Assembly: GCA_964030785.1 (NCBI GenBank)
Contig: OZ034979.1
Coordinates: 12,818,583-12,882,582, forward strand
Source: Siderastrea siderea
Lineage: Eukaryota; Cnidaria; Anthozoa; Scleractinia; Rhizangiidae
Reading direction: 5' to 3'
Length of the DNA stretch: 64,000 bases
The notes beneath the pieces are model-generated. The model made no database searches, was not told the origin of the DNA, and saw nothing but the letters and a program-made list of their open reading frames with translations. Positions 26,587-36,735 of the stretch are shown piece after piece. The position numbers and the translations under genes were made by a program. Position 1 is the first letter of the stretch; every line of letters begins with the position of its first letter.

Positions 26587-26629
26587 AGATGTGACGTCAC
26601 GACACAGCTGTGTCGGCCTCCATACAAGT
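26587..26629. other. Junction between the polymerase gene and the right TIR
   Basis: Contains TGACGTCA and the palindrome GACACAGCTGTGTC. No gene. Confidence 0.4.
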
Positions 26630-26644
26630 TCTGCTTTTCTGTTC

Positions 26645-26752
26645 ACTACAAACTTTACTGACAAACTTTACTGACAAACTTTACTGACAAACTTTACTGA
26701 CAAACTTTACTGACAAACTTTACTGACAAACTTTACTGACAAACTTTACTTC
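26645..26752 (-). repeat. Eight 13-bp direct repeats in the right TIR
   Basis: Inverted partner of 9381-9460 with eight units (AAACTTTACTGAC) instead of six, lying just downstream of the polymerase gene. Confidence 0.85.
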
Positions 26753-26998
26753 AAATACAAGTTCATCTGATATTACATGACAATCTGATAACTCATCGGG
26801 AAAGTCCCATTTCATCAGACATGTCCAGACTTGTTTCTCGGTATGACTTCCTGTTTTCCGAGAATTTTAGACTTCCTGCAGTGTGGCGTCACGTGATGTA
26901 ATAATGCGTTGGATACATCATGGGATAAAACATATAGTTTCCAAATACAAATAATTGCGCTCATGAAATAAAATACATATAGTTATCCATAAAATAAT

Positions 26999-27274
26999 AC
27001 CAGCATCGCAAAAAGAAACTTCCCCTCTTGATCGCTTTGCGATCAATTCACTGCCTCACAAAAGCTCCGCTTTTGTTCCCCAATGCATAAAAAATGGCGC
27101 CATGAAAAAAAACATATAGTTATCCATAAAATAATACCAGCATCGCAAAAAGAAACTTCCCCTCTTGATCGCTTTGCGATCAATTCACTGCCTCACAAAA
27201 GCTCCGCTTTTGTTCCCCAATGCATAAAAAATGGCGCCATGAAAAAAAAACATATAGTTTTCCATAAAATAATA
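26999..27274 (-). repeat. Two tandem copies of the ~137-bp unit in the right TIR
   Basis: Mirror of 8856-9130. The two copies share a three-base hairpin-loop difference from the left TIR copies. Confidence 0.8.
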
Positions 27275-27554
27275 CCGTCAAATAATACCATCACATAATA
27301 CCATCACATAATAAGGCGCCCATCGCTCTTCGAGCTCTTCCCACCAAGGCGCCTTTTGCAATGACGAATCCTCCATCCCCGTGACTTCGTCTTTGAATGT
27401 CTTGCTAACGCAAGCCAATCAAATACTTTGTCATGCCGAGGATTCTATTGCCGTGATGGAGCCATGTGATAAAGCCATGTGATGGAGCCATGTGTTCGAT
27501 ACCAAAAAATAAAAAAACATATAGTTTTCCATAAAATATTACCATCAGATGGAA

Positions 27555-27627
27555 AGTAGTTAATACTTGGGATTGGTAAGAAAGCATTTTGAAAAAATGC
27601 TTTCGTACCCCCAAGTATATAACTACT
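27555..27627 (-). repeat. Terminal hairpin at the right tip
   Basis: Inverted copy of the 8503-8575 palindrome, starting AGTAGTTAATACTTGG and ending GTATATAACTACT at the very end of the element. Confidence 0.8.
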
Positions 27628-27633
27628 GAGTAC
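27628..27633 (+). repeat. Polinton target-site duplication, right copy
   Basis: GAGTAC, identical to 8497-8502. Confidence 0.9.
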
Positions 27634-28088
27634 CGTAGAAACCGCAGACATCTGGTCGTTCCAGAACTGGTTCCTGTTCAGCCTACTAGTGCTCCTCAAC
27701 AGCCTCCTGCAACGAACAAACAGGATGGGCCCTCTTTCTCTACTGTTGGGTCTCCAAGTCCTCACCATCCACATCCAAGACACCTGCCAAGTCTCCATTC
27801 CCTCAAGAGGCCCCCTTGAGGACTGTTGTCAGATCTCAAACTCCAATTAAGTCTTTTCTGAGCTCGACGACCACGTCAGATGCTGGTACTGGTAACCTGT
27901 TCCATCCTGATGCTCACAAATCACAGGTCGTCACTCTTTGTTACTTGACTGGAGAAAATTACATTGACTTTCTATTTTGGGACTGACCTTAAACATTGAC
28001 TATGAGAACTGCTGACTCGGCAAATTATTTTTTTGCTGTAATTGGTTTGTGTTGTTTTCGGTTTTGTTATTCATTTTGCAAAGGGGGA
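27634..28088 (+). pseudogene. 3' end of the interrupted Gypsy pol gene, then polypurine tract
   Basis: The frame continues the Gypsy integrase tail (RRNRRHLVVPELVPVQP, then a Pro-rich end) up to a stop near 27819. It is followed by non-coding DNA ending in the polypurine tract AAAGGGGGA at 28080-28088, which directly precedes the LTR. Together with 7791-8502 it shows that the Polinton inserted within pol. Confidence 0.7.
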
Positions 28089-28287
28089 TGTAGAATGTGT
28101 GGAATGTCATTATAGAATGTTACCACATGGTCTCCCTTGGATGTATAAATTATCGAACCATGTGCTTTTCATATTGCTCAGAATTGAACGTGTAATTTAG
28201 TTCTTCTAGTGTGCGATTTCATTAAAACGAGATCAGTTGCAAGCTCAGTCTCCCTTGGTCCTTCCTAAATCTTCATACTCTGGGACA
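28089..28287 (+). repeat. 3' LTR of the Gypsy element
   Basis: 199 bp beginning TGTAGAATGT and ending GGGACA (TG...CA), directly after a polypurine tract. No 5' LTR is in the window. Confidence 0.6.
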
Positions 28288-28801
28288 TGTAATAAACAAT
28301 AAAATATGCATGCTTCATTTCTTCTCAGCGGTTAGAAAACAACATCGAATGCGACCAGCATCAAATGCAGAACCTACTGCCCTCTTTATCAGATAAAAAC
28401 AATTCTAAACCAAAAAAAACTTACCAAGCGACCAAGTAAACAACTGATTGCAAGATACAATGCAGCCCATTTCAACCGTGCCTTGCGCTGAAAAGGGGCA
28501 TATCGCAGGTTTTTTTTCTGTACCTTCTCCAGGTTCTAAGATGTTCACGCAAAGAAGTTCTTACACTTACTTGTGGTCCGAACATCTTACTGCAAAGAAG
28601 TTCTAGCAGTTTTAACTTCTAAACGCAAACATGTTCTTGCGGCTTGCAGTATTCAAGCACAAGCGTCCCGCAAGTAGCCATAAGAAGTTGCCGGCTTGCA
28701 GACGCAAAAAGAAGTTCTTCCACGTGCATTATTTTAGGGCTGTACTGTAATTTGGATTTGTTAGAAATTTCTTTGTCTTTGCGCAACCACGCCATTTTTA
28801 C
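28288..28801. other. Unassigned DNA
   Basis: No gene supported. Short repeated phrases (AAAGAAGTTCTTAC / AAAGAAGTTCTAGC and variants) occur at about 28553-28720. Confidence 0.3.
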
Positions 28802-29365
28802 ATGTCTAGCAAGAGTAGTAGCAAAATGTCTGGCAGTGAAAGCAGCGATTCTGATGATGCAGAAAGCTCTGATAACCTCTCTGAAGCCAGTGATGATGAA
28901 TTAGAAATGCTCTTCAAAAAGGACAACGACAAAAAAGAATTAACGGGTTTTGGCATCAATCTTTCCACTAATATTGAACAGGGAAACAAAAGATTTGAGC
29001 CACCCATTGACAAATTTGCACTTCCAGTGGGCCCGTCTGTAGGTTTGCTAAATCCTGTGAGGGCAGTCGATTTCTTTTTGCATTTCTTTGACAACAAACT
29101 GATTAAAGAAATCGTTTGATGTAGTAACATACATGCCAAAGTAAAAGGAGTCAGAAATTGGAGAGCCACAACTACACAGGAGATGAAATACTTTCTGGCA
29201 TTCCTGTCTCCACACCTGTTCCCATATATGTGGAGTCACTGTACTCAAGTCACTCTACTCATCAACGCAGCCCTGGCGACACTGAACAGATCATTTTTTC
29301 AATACCTAATTGGCCCCTACAAGAAAGAAAAAAAGCTATTTGCACTACCCAAGGCGACATTGTAA
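28802..29365 (+). pseudogene. piggyBac-like transposase N-terminal remnant
   Basis: The frame from ATG 28802 has an acidic Ser-rich start (SGSESSDSDDAESSDN) and then the start of a piggyBac-type domain (LNPVRAVDFFLHFFDNKLIKEIV). A TGA at 29117-29119 interrupts it. The same frame then resumes (NIHAKVKGVRNWRATTTQEM) and later shifts. The catalytic region is not recovered. Dead copy. Confidence 0.6.
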
Positions 29366-29880
29366 TTACCTGAGAAGACTGCCCGATGTCTTCAGTTGCC
29401 AAAGGCTGCATCCACATTGATTACATTCTTCTGCAGTTTGATTGGCGGCACGATAACTTTCCTACAAAGTTGTCTCTTAATCATCTAACATCTTCGTCCC
29501 ATGGGTTAACTCCAGAAGTATCCAAGAACCATTCATCAGCTAAAGAATGTTCTTCCAAATTTTCTGCCACCTTTAACACCAATGCCTAAACCATCCCCAA
29601 ATCCATCAGTTGGACCTGGCCCCAGAAAGAGTTGTTGAACAGCCAATTCACATTCAAAGACCCCAGCTTTGTCCGCATCTACGATTAATAACAGTTCAAC
29701 CCCCAAGCAACAATCAAACACCCCTATTTTGTCCAGATCTACCAACAATGACTTCACTGAGCAGCCACCTACCAGTGCAAAAACCTCTGCAGTCTGATGT
29801 CAGGAAACCCACTTCTCAAGCGGAAAGTGTTTAACCAAGTCTGCTCCCGTTGAAGGAATCTCTGAGCCAATGGCCTCTTA
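29366..29880 (+). other. Degenerate coding-like DNA
   Basis: Pro/Ser-rich stretches with many frame changes (29560-29830). The family could not be identified. It may be the middle part of the SWIM-type remnant downstream. Confidence 0.3.
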
Positions 29881-30960
29881 CTTTGAGAAGGAGTATGCAT
29901 CTTGACCACGCAAGTTGGCCAGGTACTTCCAGGAAGGAACACCAGCAAATATCAACATGTTCGTGGCAAGTTTGCATCGCACTCTGAAGATTTATCTGGA
30001 AAGGAAACAAAGCGTAGTTCATCTGCTGTCCACGCTACGTAAAATTTTGCAGGACAAGGCCTACAAGCAGTGGATAAAAGCCAAAAAGGGCAAGGCTACA
30101 CAACGGCAGCACGACAACAAGCAACACAAGCAGGCAGAGTCTGTATCAGTAGAATCGATAACCAGAGAGGACACTGGTTCCTGGCAAGTACGATTCGCCA
30201 CAGACAACAACAAAGTCTACCATGTGAGAGGAATTGGCTCCTCTGTCTGCACGTGTCAGCTTCGATGTCCTCTCTGAGCACCCCTGCACACATTCCTACA
30301 AGTGCAATTGTCTCGGTTATGCTGTAATCTTGTATGTTGCCATATTCACGCTTTCAACCTTGCAGAACCACCCAAAGAGGCAATGACCACTCCAGACAAG
30401 GCAGTTGATAATAGTGCTGAGAAAAGAGAGAGGATAGAAAGTTTAATTCAATGAAAAAAGTACCCCCAAAATGAAAATGATTTCCAAGATCTCAAAGGAT
30501 GCACAATGGCTGAGTTAGCTGAATGGAGTGATATTTTTCAAAGTGCTCCAAGCAAAAATACAGTTCATGCAGCATTACACCATATCCACACTGCTAAATC
30601 AGTTTCACAGGGACTTTCCGTAATTGGCAATGACAATCAGTATGTACAAACAAGATAATTTCCTCCTGACAAACTTGGTGAAAACAAAAACGGTTTCTCT
30701 CAATAAGAAAAAAATCCCAAGTACAACAGCCAAAAGTCACCCTGTCAGAAACTGTCCAGGAACTGGAAGACATTGAGCCATATGTTTGTGCCTCTTCTCT
30801 GAAAGAAGAGCCAACAAATAACACTAGGGCAACAGATTCAGTAGACTGGATAGAGTACGGACAATGCCAAGTTTGGGTTCCCACTTTATGTGACTATGTC
30901 GAGGATCATTCAAACCATGCCTGTTGCATGTGCCATTGCCAGTTTTGAAGGAAGGGGGCA
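29881..30960 (+). pseudogene. SWIM/PHD-finger protein remnant (transposase-associated)
   Basis: The frame 29915-30277 encodes TPANINMFVASLHRTLKIYLERKQ, a MULE-like C-terminal region. It then has a SWIM zinc finger whose first part is GIGSSVCTCQLRC, with the remaining Cys/His in another frame (HSYKCNCLGYA type). Around 30400-30960 three frames show pieces of the same kind of protein (MAELAEWSDIFQSAP, then IEYGQCQVWVPTLCDYV), ending in a PHD-like Cys cluster (CCMCHC). Multiple stops and frameshifts. No function retained. Confidence 0.5.
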
Positions 30961-32040
30961 TAGGGTGTAATTAGAGAAGAAGTTCCTTATGCCGTCCCTT
31001 ATTTGTTTTTTTAGGTGTTTTATGTCATTAGCATGGCTAAATTGAACAATACCGTACTAACAATGACCTTCATAAACTGAGGAAGCAAGGCTCATCACAC
31101 TCAGCAGTGATTCAAATACATTGTTACTCCATTATGTTGCAATCAACTACTGTAAATCCCACAAGCTAAATTTCCAATTTAGGATAAGGCGATGTAACTA
31201 CCCTTGGCCAGTAATATATTGTCTTCGTGCACGTGGTTTAATACCTATTTTCATTTCAACTGATCAATCCCAAGGCCCCACGTCGGTTCTCAGGCAGATT
31301 AAAAACCTATGAAACAGAGTTTTAGAAGAGTTGAAATGACTAGTTGCATAGAACATTATGCAATAGAAAACAGCATTGACTACTGCTGCACTTCAAAGAT
31401 TGTCTAGCTACTTTGCTCAAATGACAAGCACCACTGATAAAAGCAACACTTTGTAAGATCCAATGTCACTATTCTCAGTTGTTTCCAGTTATTCAATAAT
31501 TAGCCATCATTGTTCCTTTATAATTAATGACAAAATTGGAGAATTAAGTTCGATGGGGAGAACTTCCATCCAGATTTACAGCACTCACTTTTTGGGGATT
31601 TTGGTAAATGTTATTCCTGACTTGTCTTTTTGTTTAACACGTTTCTTTTTTGCAAAACAGCAGCACAGTTACTATCAAGTGTTTCTGGTGTGTTGTCTCT
31701 TTCTGTATAACCAACGACTGAATGACAACAAATGAACATCCCTAATACATGGATACAGGGATGGTTACAAAAGGAGCAATCAACCATGCATAACTAAAAT
31801 TCAAATACTATCGAGACTCATGTCACATTAGACTGAGATCAACCTCATTCAGTTCACTTATAAAACCCAGGCAACTGGTTCTTTATGTGTCACAATCATA
31901 GGGCAACTTTAGAGGGAAATTTAGAGGGAAAGCGGTTAACTTATATAGGTAGTCTCTTTGCGTAGCAAGGGATTTCACTGCTGTGTCAATGATGTCTTTG
32001 TTGGGCACTGGTGTACTCGATGACATAGTGCAACCACTAT
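30961..32040. other. Unassigned DNA
   Basis: No supported gene or repeat structure recognised. Confidence 0.3.
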
Positions 32041-34340
32041 AGTAGACATTGAAATTACTCGGTCAAATTCGAAGAATTTGGCAAAAGAATCCTCTTCCTC
32101 TCCAAAGGAGAGTTCTCGAGGTAGTAAGAGCTCGGAGAAAAGACAACAGCCTTTACCCAAGACCGCTGTTGACAGTTGCTTGAATGCGAATCAGTTCGTT
32201 GGCTCTAAACTTTTTAACTGCCAAGGAGATACGCTCCACGAGAAAATTGATCTCTTGATGGGGCTGGTACAAGAGATGGTACCTGTGGTGAAAACTTTAC
32301 AAGAACGTGAAGCCACGCTATTGAACGTCGGGGACAATGATTTCTGCTGACTGATGGTGAGAGCGATGTTGAAGATGGGGAACCTCCGAGTAAACGAACC
32401 AAAGCAAATGAAACGTTGGACAAAGAGCCCAGTTTTGACAAAATGGCAGTATCAGCGACTGCCACCAAAAGTAAGGTTGATTCCCTTGTTACTGAAGTGA
32501 TGGAAGACTAAGTCACAGGACCTGCAATTTCAGAAAAATCACAGATGTCCTTAGTAACACACTGGCTAGTGATCTGAATGAACAAGCTACGAAGCGGCAG
32601 AAAGAAAACATTCATAGACCATCATCAGACAGCAAATTGCTAGCACAAAGTCGTGTCAATCCTGAGATCTGAGACATGGCCAAAAAAGCAGACACGAAGC
32701 ATGGATGCTTGGCTGAGAGCCTAACAAGACACCCTGATTAAAGGGCTTGTTCCACTTGCTGACATGGCAGGAAAAGTGGGTGAATGTTTGGATTCAGTCA
32801 CTGCCATGCCAACCACAGAAGCCTTATGGGAAGCTTTATAAAATTCCCTCCTCCTTGTAGCTGCTGCCAACCACAGCTTGAATATTTGCCGCCGTGACAT
32901 GTTCAAAACAGATTTAGATGACAACTACAAAGCTCATGCAACAACACCCTATTGGCAGCGAACTCTTTGGAGATGACTTCACAGCTCAGGACAGTCACAG
33001 AGAGTAATAAGGCGGCTAAGCAACTCACGTGATCCAACAAGGTTGGTTCTCAGAAATACAAGGGCACATCAAAGACTTTTTTGGCCCAAGGGGGGCACAA
33101 CCAGTGCCCCTTCATTCAGTACACCCCCAATGCAAGAGGCTACCCAGAGACATCAATGCCACTTCTACAGGAAGGAACCTTCCAAAACAGAGACAAAGAC
33201 ATCCAAACAGACTGTGAAACAGTTGTAACCCAGCCCAAGGTAAGCGCTGGTCAAATTACTATTACTGGGGGAAGAATAAAGAACTTTATTGCTAAGTGGC
33301 AGGAAATTGCTTCTGACAGAACTATTCTGTCCATTGTGCAGGGTTACAAGCTTGAGTTCTATTACTTACACCCTGTTCAGATAGGTTGACTTAGACCTAC
33401 CATTCTGAATTCTGAGGCACATTTACGACTAAGGGGCATGTTTCCAGTGGTTACTTAGATTAGTCATGGGAAAGTCACACAGCAACTCAAAGCAGATGCC
33501 TCTACCCTAGGGTGGGGAGCTGTCTGACGGAATTTCTTCAGGGGCAGATGGTCGCCTTAAGAAGGCCAGTTGGATATCAATATTCTAGAACTTCTAGCTA
33601 TTTAGGGGGGTCTTAAGGCTTTATGGTGTCTGATAACACCACTGCAGCATCATATCTGAGGAATTTGGGGGATTTCACTCCACCCCATGCAATAATATTA
33701 TTAGGGATATATTGCTTTGGTGCAGGGACCGAGAGATCTGGATTACACCAACACATATCACGGGTGGTGAGAATACCGAAGCAGACCTTGCTTCTCGAGT
33801 TTTTAATGACCAGAATGACCAGACAGAATGGAAACTTGACCTGCAAGTAGTGACAGATATATTTACCCTCTTTGGCAAACCCGAGGTTGATTTATTTGCA
33901 AATCGCCTTATGATCAGCTAACCCATCCTAATGCTATTGGGGTAGATGCTTTCACAATAGATTGGGGAATGCAATATAATTATGCTTTTCCGCTCTTGTC
34001 TCATCCCACAAGCGCTAAAACAGTGGAGGAGGATCAAGCGGAGATAGTTGTGGCCGCTCCTCACTGGCCAACCCAGTCCTGGTTTCCCAAATTAACAAGA
34101 CTCCTCGTACAGATTGCAGTACTACTTCCCAATCATCCCAACATGGTACACCTTTCAATCCAGGCAAGGAGCATTCTTTGGGGACAAACCTACAGCTAAT
34201 GGCATGTCACTTGTCAGGGAAAGTCTCTGCGATAAAGGCATTTCAGAGAGAGCTCAAGAGATCATCCTCCAGTCTTGGAAAGAGGGAACCGAGAAGAGAT
34301 GGAATTCAGCAACTTGGTTGAGGTTCACTTAGCTATGGAT
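32041..34340 (+). pseudogene. DIRS-like tyrosine-recombinase retrotransposon remnant
   Basis: Consecutive broken frames follow the order of a DIRS element. A gag-like region lies at 32078-33100 (DTLHEKIDLLMGLVQEMVP). The start of the RT region is at 33240-33388 (AGQITITGGRIKNFIAKWQEI). The RNase H end is at 33712-33920 (IWITPTHITGGENTEADLAS, FGKPEVDLFANRL). A recombinase-proximal piece is at 34200-34330 (KGISERAQEIILQSWKEGT). Many stops and frameshifts. Most of the RT and the recombinase are missing or unreadable. Confidence 0.6.
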
Positions 34341-34541
34341 ATAATCACTTTTGTTCACAGCTGTCCAAAGACTTGCGATACTGACATTAACACCGACATA
34401 ATACTGTCTCTTTTACCCCCGATGGTCCTCTCAGTTGTAAGCATTCTGTATTACACAGTAATAAACAGTAATAGGAACAGGCCTATGTTCTGTTTGCAAG
34501 CAAAATTCACCTGCAAAAAGCAAATTCAAGCAGCCAGTTTT

Positions 34542-34763
34542 CAATTGAAGGGCTGAGAGCATAACCGTCTTATGTCAAATTTTAGGCAGTTTTAATTTTG
34601 CACTCTAAACTGCTTCAATTTGTGCATGGAACCTTCAAAAAACTTTAGGCAGTGTTCTTTGAGTAAATTGAAGGCCCCATGCAAAAATTGAAGTTGTTTG
34701 GAGGACAAAATAAAACCGTCTAAAATTCGACTTAAGACGGCTATGCTCTCAACCCTTCAACTG
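34542..34763. repeat. 222-bp foldback MITE
   Basis: CAATTGAAGGGCTGAGAGCA at the left pairs with TGCTCTCAACCCTTCAACTG at the right. Pairing continues imperfectly through about 95 bp of each arm (CCGTCTTA.GTC, TTTTAG.C.GTTTTA, CATGG..CCTTCAA) around a spacer of about 30 bp. Confidence 0.75.
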
Positions 34764-35689
34764 GAACCAGACTCTCCTGGTCTTGATATTTTGTTGGTCC
34801 TAGACTATTTTCAGCTAGGGTGACGCGCCGTCCCTTGTAGCATGTCTTTTCTTTGCCATTGTGATAAATGGTGGCCATTGTAATTTCTAAACATAGTGCT
34901 TTCACTTTTCCATATATGGAGAGGGGACACTAGAAGGGACCAAATAGAATGCAACTAATTGACATCCAAGATGGTGTCTAGCAACAGATTCTCTTCATGG
35001 AGCAAGTGCCGATTTTCTGAAGCTAGCTTGCTTGAATGCCCATCACTGCCAGGGATTTAGATTAACACATTTTCAAAAATTCACAAGGTTGGGTAGGGTG
35101 TGATGAAGAATTCTACTTGCCAATTTGGCTACTAATTGTCAGGATTTGGTCGCCAACACGGAAAATTTAGGAGCATTGGCAATCTAGGCGCAATTTCAAG
35201 CCCTGAATTTAAGAATGTGAGATGATGATTAAAAACAAAGGAAACTTATTGAACCAAGCAGATACCAGAATTGAATACATCAGATGTAATTTCACTTTTG
35301 TTGGTAGATAAGGTGTCTGAGGACATACAAGAATTTGCAGAACACCAGCCTCAAGCTAGCAGAGCTACCCCTCAAAAAGAGAAGTCCTTCCTAAGTAAGC
35401 AGTCCATAGAGGCAAGATGCAAACAGCCAACTGTTCCCCCTTCTGATGAATAGAAAGGGCCATCACTGACAGTGGTTACACAACGAAGGTCAGAGACATA
35501 CCGAGCAGCCAAGAAAATACATGGGGCTGCCATAAATGATAATACTCCAGCACACAGGTCTTCTTAGTGCAGCTCAGTAAAGGTGCCCCACAAAGATACT
35601 ACAGCATTATCACCTAGCTCTAAAACTCGATACAATTCAATGCTGGTTGTCTGCCAAAGAAATTTCTACAGAGGGAGTATGGGATTTTA
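34764..35689. other. Unassigned DNA with short repeat ends
   Basis: No gene supported. A small piece at about 35050-35203 begins CAGGGATTTAGATT and ends AATTTCAAGCCCTG, resembling the ends of the CAGGG family at 54892 and 61524, but degenerate. Confidence 0.3.
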
Positions 35690-36447
35690 GTGCACTTTTC
35701 AAATAAGTATCATAACTACTATAGCGCTTGGCGCTATGTCACTAAATCGGATCCTGATGTTAGGGAAAGTGACAACCATCCATATCTTGGTGAGAAAAGT
35801 GAACGGAAAACAAGTTCTGCTAGCCAAAGAAGGCATCAACGTATTTCCAAAAGATCATTTCTCATAGAAGAGGCAAAGGAAAATGGTTTACAAGAACGAA
35901 GTCCAAGTCTAGTCCCAGCAAAAGGAAAAAAAAACAATTGTCCGTTTTTGAAGTGTCTGAAATTATTGTAAAAAGAAACATCAAAAGTTTGACTGAGCTT
36001 CAAGCCTTGGCATTTGAACAGAAACAAGAAGGAAAAACAAATCTCGCTGAATTTCTCGTAACACATACTCCAAGAGCAGTCGTGGCCATTTTACATTCTG
36101 CATGGGAAGTAGAGGGCACACAGGAAAAACTAAACCATGCAAATAAAACCCGCATGAATATTTTGCGAGACGCTAGGGAGTGGGAATGCGTATATGGTTG
36201 CCATGGAGAGTGGTTGTCCTGCGCAAGAGAAATCCTGCACAATGGTGTACCTGTGGGTGTTTTTAGCGCAGCCATGACTGATCTCCTCACTAAAGGACAA
36301 GGAAAGTACTGTCATATTATGATTGTTGGCGCTGCAAACTGTGGTAAAACATTTCTTCCCAATCCACTCACAGAAATCTGTTTTACCTTTGAGTTGGTAA
36401 GTGTCATTCCAAAAGAAAAACATAAAACAAGCAAAGACAGGTTGTAA
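35690..36447 (+). pseudogene. Rep/NS1-like replication protein remnant with P-loop
   Basis: The first frame (35690-35920) contains YYSAWRYVTKSDPDVRESDN, reminiscent of the Tyr/Lys motif of HUH-type Rep proteins found in cnidarian repeats. After a frameshift near 35925 the next frame (35938-36447) has a helical segment (TELQALAFEQKQEGKTNLAE) and a Walker A motif GAANCGKTFL of an SF3-like ATPase. The rest of the helicase is missing. Similarity to parvovirus NS1-type proteins is an inference from motif order. The copy is broken. Confidence 0.45.
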
Positions 36448-36657
36448 CTAAGCTTTCTAAATGAAATTTTCGCAACAAAGAATGTTTAAATTTTCTACAA
36501 TTTTTCACATACAAAAATCTTTCTAATATATTCACCAGGCTTAAAATTCACCATCACATTTATATCATTGCAAGTATGCCACCTGTAGACATTTCAGTCC
36601 TACCAGTATGCAGGACGTTTAACACATGAACCTAGTTGCATGGCCTTAGCTTCCACG
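36448..36657. other. Unassigned DNA
   Basis: AT-rich, no supported feature. Confidence 0.3.
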
Positions 36658-36735
36658 AGTCTCCTGCAGCTCAGTGGTAGAGCACCTGGACTAGAAACCA
36701 GAAGGTCATAGAGTAGGTTCGACTCCTGATTAAAA
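36658..36735 (+). repeat. tRNA-derived sequence (SINE head or tRNA pseudogene)
   Basis: CAGCTCAGTGGTAGAGC is an A box/D arm, CTGGACTAGAAACCAG resembles an anticodon arm (loop CTAGAAA) and GGTTCGACTCC is a perfect B box. The acceptor stem does not pair, and the arm between anticodon and B box contains an extra repeat (CATAGAGTA). It is therefore a tRNA-derived SINE or pseudogene, not a functional tRNA. Confidence 0.6.

Larger units (their letters stand above)
8503..27627 (+). mobile_element. Polinton/Maverick (adintovirus-type) element, 19.1 kb
   Basis: The element is bounded by long terminal inverted repeats (972 and 998 bp) that begin AG and end CT, and by a 6-bp duplication (GAGTAC). It carries protein-primed PolB, chromodomain integrase, packaging ATPase, adenain-like protease, double-jelly-roll capsid candidate, penton-like, fibre-like and PLA2 genes. 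This is the complete morphogenesis set described for Polintons and adintoviruses. The insertion interrupted a Gypsy element, and the Gypsy frame rejoins exactly after removing the Polinton and one TSD copy. Most genes are open, but a frameshift near 17.6 kb, a protease lacking an in-frame ATG, and a frameshift near 18.83 kb indicate some decay. Confidence 0.95.
26630..27627 (-). repeat. Right terminal inverted repeat of the Polinton
   Basis: 998 bp, inverted relative to 8503-9474, with eight instead of six 13-bp units. Both 137-bp copies here carry CGGAG (read on the minus strand) where both left copies carry CAAAG. Confidence 0.92.

Noticed and set aside
36658..36735. Functional tRNA gene
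   Set aside because: A and B boxes are good, but the acceptor stem does not pair and there is an extra insertion before the B box.
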